Of a DNA stretch of 8,757 nucleotides, positions 1-5,660 are shown one piece after another (position 1 is the first letter of the stretch; each line of letters opens with the position of its first letter). Location of the stretch: contig MNEW01000001.1 in the NCBI GenBank assembly GCA_001917895.1, positions 1 to 8,757 on the forward strand. Direction: 5' to 3'. Made by a program: the position numbers and the translations under genes. The stretch is from Actinobacteria bacterium 13_1_40CM_66_12 (GTDB lineage Bacteria; Chloroflexota; Dormibacteria; Dormibacterales; Dormibacteraceae). The notes under the pieces are model-generated. The model was given only the letters and a program-made list of their open reading frames with translations, had not been told where the DNA came from and did no database searches.

Positions 1-258
1 GGTTTCGAAAAAGGCGATCAGCTCTGCGAGCGACATGAATCCGTCGGGATCCGGACCTCGATAGGCGGCGCCCGGGAGTTTCACCGACTGGTTCGGCGTC
101 ACCAGGCAGAACGAATCCCACCGCCTGCTGCGCCAGGTTTCCGCGACCCGTCCGCTGTCGAAAACGACATGGTCGGCGCCCGCCTGGGTCAGGTACCAGC
201 TAGTCGCCAGTCCCGCCTGCCCGGCGCCTATCACGGCGATGTCGACGCTTTCTATCAT
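1..258 (-). CDS. FAD/NAD(P)-dependent oxidoreductase (flavin monooxygenase-like), N-terminal part
   Basis: Only the first 86 codons are in the window; the frame is open to the left edge. The protein starts MIESVDIAVIGAGQAGLATS: a beta strand followed by the GxGxxG dinucleotide-binding turn (GAGQAG, residues 11-16) of a Rossmann fold that binds FAD. An acidic residue follows the second strand (VVFD). Next come a Trp-Arg segment and WDSFCLVTPN (about residues 47-56), then a PDPDGFM stretch (about 70-76). This order is typical of the flavin-containing monooxygenase / YUCCA / CzcO-like family, which oxidises small organic substrates with NADPH and O2. The substrate cannot be read from the N-terminus. 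The ATG at 258 is chosen because it puts the Rossmann motif at the usual distance from the start. It lies 56 bp downstream of the NIL gene on the same strand and has its own candidate -10 box, so it may be a separate unit. Confidence 0.85.
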   Translation of the reverse strand, partial: MIESVDIAVIGAGQAGLATSWYLTQAGADHVVFDSGRVAETWRSRRWDSFCLVTPNQSVKLPGAAYRGPDPDGFMSLAELIAFFET

Positions 259-268
259 CCGGCGGCCA

Positions 269-274
269 ATCTTA
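269..274 (-). promoter_or_regulatory. Candidate -10 box for the FAD oxidoreductase
   Basis: On the minus strand TAAGAT (TANNNT form) lies 10 nt before the ATG at 258, and there is no Shine-Dalgarno sequence in between. This is the spacing of a leaderless or very short leader transcript. No clear -35 hexamer was found. The call is weak because a six-base motif is easily met by chance. Confidence 0.35.
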
Positions 275-314
275 ACGGCGGCTAACCTGCGCTCGGGCCG
301 AAGGTCAGGCGAGC

Positions 315-554
315 CTAGCCGACGAGGTCGCCTTCGGCCGGCTCGACGGTCACACCGCGCGATTCGAGGTACTCGACCCCACTGTCCAGCTCCTCCGGCT
401 CGCCAGTCACCTCCAGCAGCACCCAGCCCTGGTCGCGCGTGACGTCGGCGCGGCGGATGTTGGTCACGATCTCGAACTTGCGCCCGAGCTGATAGATGAC
501 CGGCTCTTTCACCAGGTCCGGACCGAAGATCAGCTTGAGACGCCGCCTCGCCAT
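315..554 (-). CDS. Free-standing NIL-domain protein
   Basis: A 79-residue protein made almost entirely of one NIL domain (ACT-like ferredoxin fold). The opening strand is KLIFGPDLVKEPVIYQL (about residues 7-23), then comes the central NIRRADV segment (about 32-38) where NIL domains carry their name motif. A GWVLLEVTG strand (about 43-51) and a closing helix and strand, YLESRGVTVE (about 63-72), follow. In the methionine importer ATPase MetN the same domain sits at the C-terminus and senses methionine. Stand-alone NIL proteins, often with ferredoxin domains, are known beside homocysteine-forming sulfur-transfer genes. This one has no cysteines, so it cannot carry an Fe-S cluster itself. It follows the sulfur carrier gene by 20 nt with no clear ribosome binding site and is probably in the thrC operon. 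A role in sensing methionine or in sulfur-amino-acid synthesis is inferred from context. Confidence 0.85.
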   Translation of the reverse strand: MARRRLKLIFGPDLVKEPVIYQLGRKFEIVTNIRRADVTRDQGWVLLEVTGEPEELDSGVEYLESRGVTVEPAEGDLVG

Positions 555-574
555 GAGGCGAAGTGTATTAGCCG

Positions 575-847
575 CTAGCCTCCGGCGACCGCCGGCACGA
601 TGGAGATCTCGTCCTTGTCGGAGACCTTCGCTCGCAGGCCGGGTCCGAGCCGGACGTCCTCGTCGTTGAGGTAGACGTTCACGAACTGGCGGAGCTCGCC
701 ATTCGCGTCCAGCAGGCGGTCCTTGAAGCCCGGATAGCGCGCATCCAGCGCGTCGATCGCCGAGCCCAGGTCGGTCGCTTCGACTGCCACGGTCATCTGT
801 CCGTCGGAGAGCCGTCGGAGAGGTCCCGGGATTCGAAATTGCGCCAC
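575..847 (-). CDS. CysO/MoaD/ThiS-type ubiquitin-like sulfur carrier protein
   Basis: This 90-residue protein has the beta-grasp sulfur-carrier layout. It starts with a first strand, FRIPGPLRRLSDG. Next are a helix over SAIDALDARYPG (about residues 29-40) and the strand RQFVNVYLNDEDVR (about 53-66). It ends with DEISIVPAVAGG. The free C-terminal Gly-Gly is the residue pair that is adenylated and turned into a thiocarboxylate, which then delivers sulfide. The VNVYLNDEDVR and PAVAGG segments resemble mycobacterial CysO, the sulfur donor to the cysteine synthase CysM, more than MoaD or ThiS. The start is GTG at 847, two bases after the thrC stop, with AAGGTGA upstream, so it is translated with thrC. 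Its activating E1-like enzyme and any JAMM protease (Mec) are not in the window. The partner enzyme could be ThrC itself or a cysteine synthase elsewhere; this is inference. Confidence 0.88.
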   Translation of the reverse strand: MAQFRIPGPLRRLSDGQMTVAVEATDLGSAIDALDARYPGFKDRLLDANGELRQFVNVYLNDEDVRLGPGLRAKVSDKDEISIVPAVAGG

Positions 848-849
848 GC

Positions 850-2088
850 CTAAATTGTCACCTTTTCCCGAAACGACTTCATGGTCGGATCTATTTCGAC
901 GCGGCGGGCGTGGCCGTCGACGGACGCCAGGACGTCGGCTGTCTTCAGGCCGTGCCCGGTGACGTAGGCGACCACCACTTCGTCGCCTTTCCAGCGCCCA
1001 GCGCGGGCCAGCTTCGCGAGCACACCTATGGTCACGCCCCCGGCGGTCTCGGTAAAGATGCCCTCGGTGCGAGCGAGCAGGCGCATCCCTGCGACGATCT
1101 CGTCCTCGGTCACCGCCTCGACGACGCCACCGGTTTCGAGCACGATCCGGTTGACGTAGATGCCGTCTGACGGATTCCCGATCGCGATCGAGCGGGCTAT
1201 GGTGTTGGGCTTGACCGGGAGCACGCGCTCGGGCGTGTCCGACTTGAAGGCGTTGTAAACGGGGGCGCAGCCGAGGGCCTGGGCGCCGGTCAGCGCGGGA
1301 ACGCGGTCGCCGCGCACCAGCCCGTAGTCCATCGCCTCGCGGATCGCCTGCCGATGCCGCACGAACTGGCAGCCGCTAGCGATCGGGATGATGATCTCGT
1401 CCGGCAGCTTCCAGCCCAGCTGCTCGATGGTCTCGAAAGTCAGGGTCTTCGAACCTTCCGCGTAGAACGGCCGGATGTTGATGTTGCAGAAGGCCCAGGG
1501 CGTGGACTCGAGCAGCTGGCTGCACAGGCGGTTGACCTCGTCGTAGTTGCCCCGCACCGCGACCACGTTGGGGTCGAAGACGCTGATGCTCACGACCTTC
1601 GCCGGCTCGAGGTCGACTGGTATGAATACGAAACATTCCAGGCCCGCACGAGCCGAATAGGCGGCGACCGCGTTCGCAAGGTTGCCGGTGGACGCGCACG
1701 CGATGGTTTCGAATCCGTGGGCGCGGGCCCAGCTGATCGCGACGGATACCACGCGGTCTTTGAAAGAGTTGGTCGGATTCATGCTGTCGTTCTTCAAATA
1801 GAGGTTGCGAAGGCCGAGCTCGGCGCCCAGTCGCTCCGCTTTCACGAGCGGCGTGAAACCCTCGCCGAGGGTCACTACCGGAGTCGAGTCCTCGATCGGG
1901 AGTAGGTCGCGGTACCGCCACATGGAAGCGGGTCCTTGTTCGATGCGCTCCCTGGTGACGACCTTCTTCAGCGCCGCGTGGTCGTAAACGACGTCGAGCG
2001 GGCCGAAGCACATCTCGCAGACATGCGTGGCCTGGAGCTCGTACTCCGCCCCGCATTCGCGGCATTTCAGCCCAAGGAGCTTGGCCAT
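850..2088 (-). CDS. thrC: Threonine synthase, zinc-ribbon type (PLP-dependent)
   Basis: A 412-residue fold-type II PLP enzyme that converts O-phospho-L-homoserine and water to L-threonine and phosphate in the cytoplasm. The N-terminus has a Cys4 zinc ribbon (C9-x2-C12 and C24-x2-C27). The PLP lysine is K110 in NSFKDR. The CASTGN segment (131-136) contacts the substrate and cofactor carboxylate. PIASG (about 235-239) lies where this branch has its phosphate-binding turn. TEGIFTETAGGVT and a C-terminal VTGHGLKT segment are also typical of the branch seen in actinobacteria. Length and architecture are normal, and no key residue is missing. The ATG at 2088 places the zinc ribbon right at the start and has no Shine-Dalgarno; a TAAACT box 6 nt upstream suggests a leaderless message. 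The sulfur carrier and NIL genes follow closely. A cysteate- or homocysteine-synthase-like side activity cannot be excluded from sequence. Confidence 0.93.
   Translation of the reverse strand: MAKLLGLKCRECGAEYELQATHVCEMCFGPLDVVYDHAALKKVVTRERIEQGPASMWRYRDLLPIEDSTPVVTLGEGFTPLVKAERLGAELGLRNLYLKNDSMNPTNSFKDRVVSVAISWARAHGFETIACASTGNLANAVAAYSARAGLECFVFIPVDLEPAKVVSISVFDPNVVAVRGNYDEVNRLCSQLLESTPWAFCNINIRPFYAEGSKTLTFETIEQLGWKLPDEIIIPIASGCQFVRHRQAIREAMDYGLVRGDRVPALTGAQALGCAPVYNAFKSDTPERVLPVKPNTIARSIAIGNPSDGIYVNRIVLETGGVVEAVTEDEIVAGMRLLARTEGIFTETAGGVTIGVLAKLARAGRWKGDEVVVAYVTGHGLKTADVLASVDGHARRVEIDPTMKSFREKVTI
858..864 (-). promoter_or_regulatory. Ribosome binding site for the sulfur carrier gene
   Basis: On the minus strand AAGGTGA lies inside the last thrC codons, 10 nt before the GTG at 847. 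It supports this GTG as the true start and ties translation of the carrier to thrC. Confidence 0.5.
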
Positions 2089-2094
2089 CTTGTC

Positions 2095-2100
2095 AGTTTA
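2095..2100 (-). promoter_or_regulatory. Candidate -10 box of the thrC operon
   Basis: Minus-strand TAAACT ends 6 nt before the thrC ATG. No ribosome binding site lies between them, as expected for a leaderless mRNA. The site must lie within the 37-bp gap or inside the TPR gene, so candidates are few. No convincing -35 was seen. Confidence 0.4.
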
Positions 2101-2104
2101 GAGT
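2099..2104 (+). promoter_or_regulatory. Candidate -10 box of the TPR gene, sharing TA with the thrC -10
   Basis: Plus-strand TAGAGT starts at 2099 and shares the self-complementary TA step (2099-2100) with the opposing TAAACT. It leaves a leader of about 15 nt that contains the GAGAGG ribosome site. Motif evidence only. Confidence 0.35.
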
Positions 2105-2113
2105 GGGAGTTAC

Positions 2114-2119
2114 GAGAGG
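2114..2119 (+). promoter_or_regulatory. Ribosome binding site of the TPR gene
   Basis: GAGAGG lies 6 nt before the ATG at 2126, a good Shine-Dalgarno match and spacing. It fixes that start. Confidence 0.6.
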
Positions 2120-2125
2120 CCACTG

Positions 2126-2803
2126 ATGGACAAGCGCGATCTCAAGGATCGGTACGAGGCTACAGGCGACGAGGCGGCCTATGAAGAAGCGCTGCCGCTG
2201 TACGAGCACGCGATAGCGAGTGGCGCCGACCCGCAGGACTTCATCGACTACGGCTACCTGCTCGAGTGCCACGCCAGGAACCTGCTTCGACGGGCCGTGG
2301 CCAGCTATGAGCATGCGCTCGAGCTGGATCCCGACCTGGACAAGGCGTACTACCAGATCATCGGGGCACGCGCCGGCCTGCGAGAGACGGAGCTCCCCAT
2401 CGCGCTCCACGAAAAGCGACTGGCCGCCGCCCCGCACGACATTCGCGAATACCGCTTTCTCGCGAGCGCCTACCTGGCCGCCCATGACTACGGCGAGGCC
2501 GCCGAAGTGATCGAGCGAGGCCTGGCCGTCGCGCCGGACGACTCGATTCTCATCGGCTCCCGCGCCGAGGTGCGCGGCGAAACGGGCGACTCGGAGGGCG
2601 CATTGAGCGACTGGCGCCGCGCGCTTGAGCTCGATCCCGACCATATCGGCCCGCTGTATATGAGCGCGTTCTTCCTCGAGCGCCTCGGCCGTCGCCAGGA
2701 AGCGATCGACACGTGGCAGAGGATCATCGACTGGAGCGAATCGCGCGGCTACGAGCTGGACACGTTGTGGCCGAAGCAGGAGCTCGCACGACTCAAGTCC
2801 TGA
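2126..2803 (+). CDS. Tetratricopeptide-repeat (TPR) protein
   Basis: A 225-residue soluble protein made of TPR helical hairpins with no signal peptide, membrane segment or catalytic domain. Repeats can be traced at roughly residues 5-34 (degenerate), 36-71, 72-105, 106-139, 140-173 and 174-207. The clearest ones end in the classic ALELDPD (65-71 and 166-172), with a weaker GLAVAPDD at 132-139. TPR stacks serve as protein-binding scaffolds, so it presumably bridges or regulates another protein, but the partner is unknown. It diverges from thrC across only 37 bp and converges on the epimerase gene. No neighbour on its own strand overlaps or closely follows it, so it is probably monocistronic. 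The composition (Glu, Arg and Ala rich) is like its neighbours, with no sign of transfer. The C-terminal tail, DTLWPKQELARLKS, may be a capping helix. Confidence 0.88.
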   Translation: MDKRDLKDRYEATGDEAAYEEALPLYEHAIASGADPQDFIDYGYLLECHARNLLRRAVASYEHALELDPDLDKAYYQIIGARAGLRETELPIALHEKRLAAAPHDIREYRFLASAYLAAHDYGEAAEVIERGLAVAPDDSILIGSRAEVRGETGDSEGALSDWRRALELDPDHIGPLYMSAFFLERLGRRQEAIDTWQRIIDWSESRGYELDTLWPKQELARLKS

Positions 2804-2807
2804 TTTC

Positions 2808-2876
2808 GCGCGGTTGGCGCCAAACGAGCTGAATCGACCGTCCTGAAAGGCGCGTTTAGCGCCAAACGTGCGGAAT
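2808..2876. repeat. Imperfect 27-bp direct repeat, 42-bp period, with near-palindromic cores
   Basis: Unit A (2808-2834) and unit B (2850-2876) match at 23 of 27 positions when offset by 42 bp. Each contains the core GCGCCAAACG. In unit A the core sits in a perfect 10-bp palindrome, TTGGCGCCAA (2814-2823). In unit B it sits in GTTTAGCGCCAAAC, which is palindromic apart from one central A/C pair (2854-2867). They fill most of the 77-bp gap between the convergent TPR and epimerase genes, and both are in the same orientation. They could be a dispersed intergenic (REP-like) element, paired operator sites or part of a two-way terminator. I saw no further copy in the window. Confidence 0.6.
2846..2863 (-). 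terminator. Weak candidate terminator hairpin 3' of the epimerase gene
   Basis: On the minus strand GGCGC (2863-2859), a five-base loop TAAAC and GCGCC (2853-2849) form a 5-bp all-GC stem followed by only TTT (2848-2846). It lies 18 bp beyond the epimerase stop codon. The short stem and T-run make this a weak call; it overlaps repeat unit B. Confidence 0.3.
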
Positions 2877-2880
2877 TTCG

Positions 2881-3630
2881 CTAGCGAGCGTCTTTGACTT
2901 CCAACCACCACGTCAGCTCCTCACCGGGTGCAAGCAAAGGAGGCGGCGTTGCGAGGTGAGGCCGGTCCGCCCCGCCCGTGGCCGGCTCGATGGCGATGTG
3001 GTGATAGCCGCCCAGGTCGCCGTTGCATACCCACACTCCGACATAGGGCGTCAAAGCCGGGTCCCACGCCAACTCAACCGCCAACCCCGACCCCCACTCC
3101 AGGCGTGCATGATCCACCGACCCGCGCCGCAAGAACGCCTTGCGACTTTTCCCAGTCTCCGGCCGAGCCACGTCACCTCCCACCTCCACAGGCATATCGG
3201 CCTCATATCGAAACAAGGGATGTGCGCACCAATAGGCGTAGAGCGGCGTGTCGCCTAGATTCGTGTAGCGGTATTCAAGGCGCACGGAGGCGTCCAACAC
3301 GATCCTGCGCTCCAGCTTCCACGGCAAGACACGCCCAGAGCACTCCATCGTTCCATCGCCCGTCACCGTCCAGGGCAGGCGCCACGCCTCCCCGTGATCC
3401 GGCAGCTCGATCCCCTCATACGGCCCCGGCCCCGGATACCGGGCCGCATCCACGGTTGGCACCATCTCATCCCACCCGCGCGCCCCCGCGGCAACGAACC
3501 CAACAGCATTCCGATCATCCACCCCGATTCCCTGGTCGAGCAGCTCCTCACCGCCCAAACGAAGCGAGGTGATCCGCCCGCCCCGCTCAGGCTGAATCTC
3601 CATCTCCCACGAACCGCCCCGCAACCTCAT
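2881..3630 (-). CDS. Aldose 1-epimerase-like protein (galactose mutarotase fold)
   Basis: A 249-residue beta-sandwich protein of the GalM / aldose-1-epimerase superfamily, which interconverts alpha and beta anomers of hexoses or acts on related sugars. The active-site pieces are in order: the GWDEM segment (52-56), the first His in DHGEAW (H79), the second His in CAHPLF (H137), and the acid/base Glu in IAIEPATGG (E215). The protein is shorter than classical GalM (around 300-350 residues), and the C-terminal strands after E215 are brief. It may therefore belong to a small uncharacterised branch with a different sugar. There is no signal peptide. The ATG at 3630 is chosen because homology starts there. 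The frame stays open to 3813, but that extension only mirrors the phosphoesterase signal region on the other strand. A TACGAT box lies 10 nt upstream. Confidence 0.85.
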   Translation of the reverse strand: MRLRGGSWEMEIQPERGGRITSLRLGGEELLDQGIGVDDRNAVGFVAAGARGWDEMVPTVDAARYPGPGPYEGIELPDHGEAWRLPWTVTGDGTMECSGRVLPWKLERRIVLDASVRLEYRYTNLGDTPLYAYWCAHPLFRYEADMPVEVGGDVARPETGKSRKAFLRRGSVDHARLEWGSGLAVELAWDPALTPYVGVWVCNGDLGGYHHIAIEPATGGADRPHLATPPPLLAPGEELTWWLEVKDAR

Positions 3631-3640
3631 GCCGCCCAGG

Positions 3641-3646
3641 ATCGTA
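3641..3646 (-). promoter_or_regulatory. Candidate -10 box of the epimerase gene
   Basis: Minus-strand TACGAT lies 10 nt before the ATG at 3630, the same spacing as at the FAD oxidoreductase gene. There is no good Shine-Dalgarno, so a leaderless start is possible. Confidence 0.35.
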
Positions 3647-3650
3647 GTGT
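3645..3650 (+). promoter_or_regulatory. Candidate -10 box of the phosphoesterase gene, sharing TA with the epimerase -10
   Basis: Plus-strand TAGTGT shares the TA at 3645-3646 with the opposing TACGAT and lies 8 nt before the GTG at 3659. This repeats the geometry of the thrC/TPR gap. The call depends on GTG 3659 being the start. Confidence 0.3.
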
Positions 3651-3658
3651 CTAGAGGA

Positions 3659-4567
3659 GTGAGATCCAGCCTGGTACTTGCGCTTGCCCTAGCGACGCTC
3701 GCGGCCTGCGGGCCCGCGACCGCCACGCATCTTCCCAGTCCATCACCAACGAGCCACTCACGCCTGGCGCCCTCACCGAGCCCCTCCCCATTCCCGACAC
3801 CGAAACCAAACACCGCCCACGTCTTCGTGATCGTGATGGAGAACCGTAGCTACTCCCAGGCCATCGCGGGCACGTACACAGCCCAGCTCGCGTCCAAATA
3901 CGCGGTCGCGACCAACTACCACGGTGTCTCCCACCCCAGCCTGCCCAACTACCTCGCGCTCACGTCGGGAAGCACTTGGGGAATCGCCGACGACGGATGG
4001 CACGCCCTACCCGCCGGCGGCATCGGCGCGCAGCTGACCAACGCCGGCATTGCCTGGCGCGCCTATATGGACGGCATGTCGGGCACCTGCAAGGCGAGCG
4101 GCTCCCCATACGCGCTGAAGCACGACCCGTTCCCCTACTACGGCAGCGCCTGCCCGTCGGAGGTCGTCCCCTTCTCGCAGTTCCAGCAGGACATGGCCGG
4201 CACGGTCCCCAACTTCGTGTGGATCACGCCAGATCTTTGCCATGACGGTCACGACTGCTCGACTCAGGCGGCGGACACCTGGCTGTCGCAAACCGTGGCG
4301 ATCATCCTCGGGACATCGGCGTGGAAGGACGGAGGTTTACTGCTCATCACGTGGGACGAGGGCGAGGACAGCGCCAACCACGTGCTGACTCTCGTCATCC
4401 ACCCGGGCACGCTCATCCACACGAGCGACCGCGCGTACGACCACTACTCCCTGCTGGCGTCGGTCGAAGATCGCTTCGGGCTGCAGCGTCTGGGTCAGGC
4501 GGCGAAGGCCAGCCCGATGGACGACCTGACCGTGAGCATGCCCAAGCTGATGCCGCTCAGCCGGTGA
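3659..4567 (+). CDS. Secreted lipoprotein phosphoesterase (acid phosphatase / phospholipase C-like)
   Basis: From GTG 3659 this is 302 residues: a lipoprotein signal with lipobox LAAC (Cys17), a Pro/Ser/Thr-rich linker (about 21-51), then a phosphoesterase domain of the PF04185-like alkaline-phosphatase superfamily. Metal and active-site segments are VIVMENRSY (E61, N62), HPSLPNYLALTSG (from 92), the Asp-rich TPDLCHDGHD (about 190-199), TWDEGE (231-236) and YDHYS (260-264). It likely cleaves phosphate mono- or diesters outside the membrane, possibly for phosphate or lipid scavenging. Four cysteines besides the lipobox one (144, 165, 194, 200) could form disulfides, fitting export. An upstream ATG at 3629 is also in frame but would overlap the divergent epimerase start and give a longer n-region; GTG 3647 is another option. 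The 3' end overlaps menC by 11 bp in convergent orientation. Substrate is unknown. Confidence 0.88.
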   Translation: MRSSLVLALALATLAACGPATATHLPSPSPTSHSRLAPSPSPSPFPTPKPNTAHVFVIVMENRSYSQAIAGTYTAQLASKYAVATNYHGVSHPSLPNYLALTSGSTWGIADDGWHALPAGGIGAQLTNAGIAWRAYMDGMSGTCKASGSPYALKHDPFPYYGSACPSEVVPFSQFQQDMAGTVPNFVWITPDLCHDGHDCSTQAADTWLSQTVAIILGTSAWKDGGLLLITWDEGEDSANHVLTLVIHPGTLIHTSDRAYDHYSLLASVEDRFGLQRLGQAAKASPMDDLTVSMPKLMPLSR

Positions 4568-5660
4568 CCAGCTGCGATGACGTCGTGATCTCGTCGAGAT
4601 AAGCCTGGTCCACGTTGACCCCGAGGCCGGGGCCAGAGGGCACATTCAGGCGGCCGTCCACGAGCACGAACGGCTCGGTGATGTCCCGGTGGTAATAGCG
4701 CGACGAGGCTGAGGTGTCGCCTGGGAGACTGAAGTTGGGCATCGCCGCCATCGCCACGTTGCCCGCTCGCCCGAGTCCGGTCTCCAGCATCCCTCCCATC
4801 CACACCGGGATCTCGTGGCGCGCGCACAGGTCGTGGATTCGACGCGCTTCGAGGTAGCCGCCCACGCGCCCCGGCTTGATGTTGATGATCCTGCACGCGC
4901 CTAGCTCGATGGCGTCCGCCGCCGCTTGTTCCGAGGTGATCGACTCGTCCAGGCATATAGGCGTGCGCACGGTTTTCGCCAGCTCGGCGTGCGCCAGGAC
5001 CTGATCCTCCGGCAGTGGCTGCTCGATCAGCAGCAGGTCGAACGCGTCGAGCTCGGCAAGGTGAGCCGCGTCCGACAGCGAGTACGCGGTGTTCGCGTCC
5101 ACCTGCAGGGGCACGTCGCCGAAACGCTCGCGCACCGCGCGGACAGGCTCCACGTCCCAACCCGGTTTGATCTTCAGCTTCACCCGGCGGTACCCCTGGT
5201 CCAGGTATCCGCCGACCGTGGTCAGCAACTCTGGGATCGAACGGTGGATGCCGACCGACACGCCGCAGTCGACCGCGGTTCGCACCGCGCCGAAGTAGTG
5301 AGCGAATGACTCTCGTTTTGAGCGCAGCTCCGCATCGAGCACCGCCATCTCGATGCTCGCCTTCGCCATGCGGTGCCCGTGGAACCTGCGCAGGACGCCG
5401 GCGATGTCGCCGGCTGAAAGGCTCGGCCGCCCCAACAGCGGGGGCAGCAGGTGATGCACCAGCACGTGCTGCGCCGCCTCGACGTACTCCGACGAGTAGT
5501 CCGGCTCTTCACCGGCGACGCACTCGCCCCAGCCCTCCCCCTGGTCGGTGATCGCCTTGACAAGGAGGATGTCACGCTCGAGCTGGGTCCCGAACGATGT
5601 CTCGAACGGCGAGACGAGCGAGATCCGAATCCGCCGCAGCTCAACCGCTTCCACCTTCAT
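4557..5660 (-). CDS. menC: o-Succinylbenzoate synthase / N-acylamino acid racemase-like (enolase superfamily)
   Basis: A 367-residue muconate-lactonizing subgroup member with complete catalytic machinery: the KxK motif KLKIKPG (K161 and K163), the metal ligands D188 (QVDAN), E213 (LIEQP) and D238 (LDES), and the opposite-face lysine K262 (NIKPGRVGG). The N-terminal capping domain opens with SPFETSFG (17-24), and GMLETGLGR (290-298) closes the barrel. In menaquinone synthesis MenC dehydrates SHCHC to o-succinylbenzoate. Close relatives instead racemise N-succinyl or N-acyl amino acids, and many do both, so sequence alone does not decide. No other men gene is in the window. Its ATG overlaps the aldo/keto reductase stop as ATGA, so it is the last gene of the aroA operon. 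Its 3' end overlaps the phosphoesterase gene by 11 bp, leaving no room for an intergenic terminator. Confidence 0.88.
   Translation of the reverse strand: MKVEAVELRRIRISLVSPFETSFGTQLERDILLVKAITDQGEGWGECVAGEEPDYSSEYVEAAQHVLVHHLLPPLLGRPSLSAGDIAGVLRRFHGHRMAKASIEMAVLDAELRSKRESFAHYFGAVRTAVDCGVSVGIHRSIPELLTTVGGYLDQGYRRVKLKIKPGWDVEPVRAVRERFGDVPLQVDANTAYSLSDAAHLAELDAFDLLLIEQPLPEDQVLAHAELAKTVRTPICLDESITSEQAAADAIELGACRIINIKPGRVGGYLEARRIHDLCARHEIPVWMGGMLETGLGRAGNVAMAAMPNFSLPGDTSASSRYYHRDITEPFVLVDGRLNVPSGPGLGVNVDQAYLDEITTSSQLVTG

Noticed and set aside
1354..2065. Long frames on both strands inside thrC (183 and 229 codons)
   Set aside because: Low-complexity Arg/Ala-rich translations overlapping a well-conserved thrC; shadows of real coding.
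2089..2125. Possible riboswitch or T-box leader before thrC
   Set aside because: The gap is only 37 bp and the likely -10 box is 6 nt from the ATG, leaving no leader to fold.
2093..2911. Open 272-codon frame antisense to the TPR gene
   Set aside because: It mirrors the TPR coding sequence on the opposite strand, shows no protein-family signal, and the TPR gene has clear repeats and a ribosome site. Long antisense frames are common at this GC content.
3412..3436. CCCCGGCCCC-rich stretch that looks like a small tandem repeat
   Set aside because: It encodes the Pro-Gly run PGPGP of the epimerase, so it is explained by coding sequence.
3631..3813. 61-codon N-terminal extension of the epimerase frame
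   Set aside because: Gly/Ala-rich sequence lies opposite the phosphoesterase signal peptide and linker, and epimerase homology begins only at the ATG at 3630.
4495..5160. 221-codon minus-strand frame inside the menC-like gene
   Set aside because: Arg/Gly/Ala-rich translation in another frame of a gene with complete catalytic motifs.
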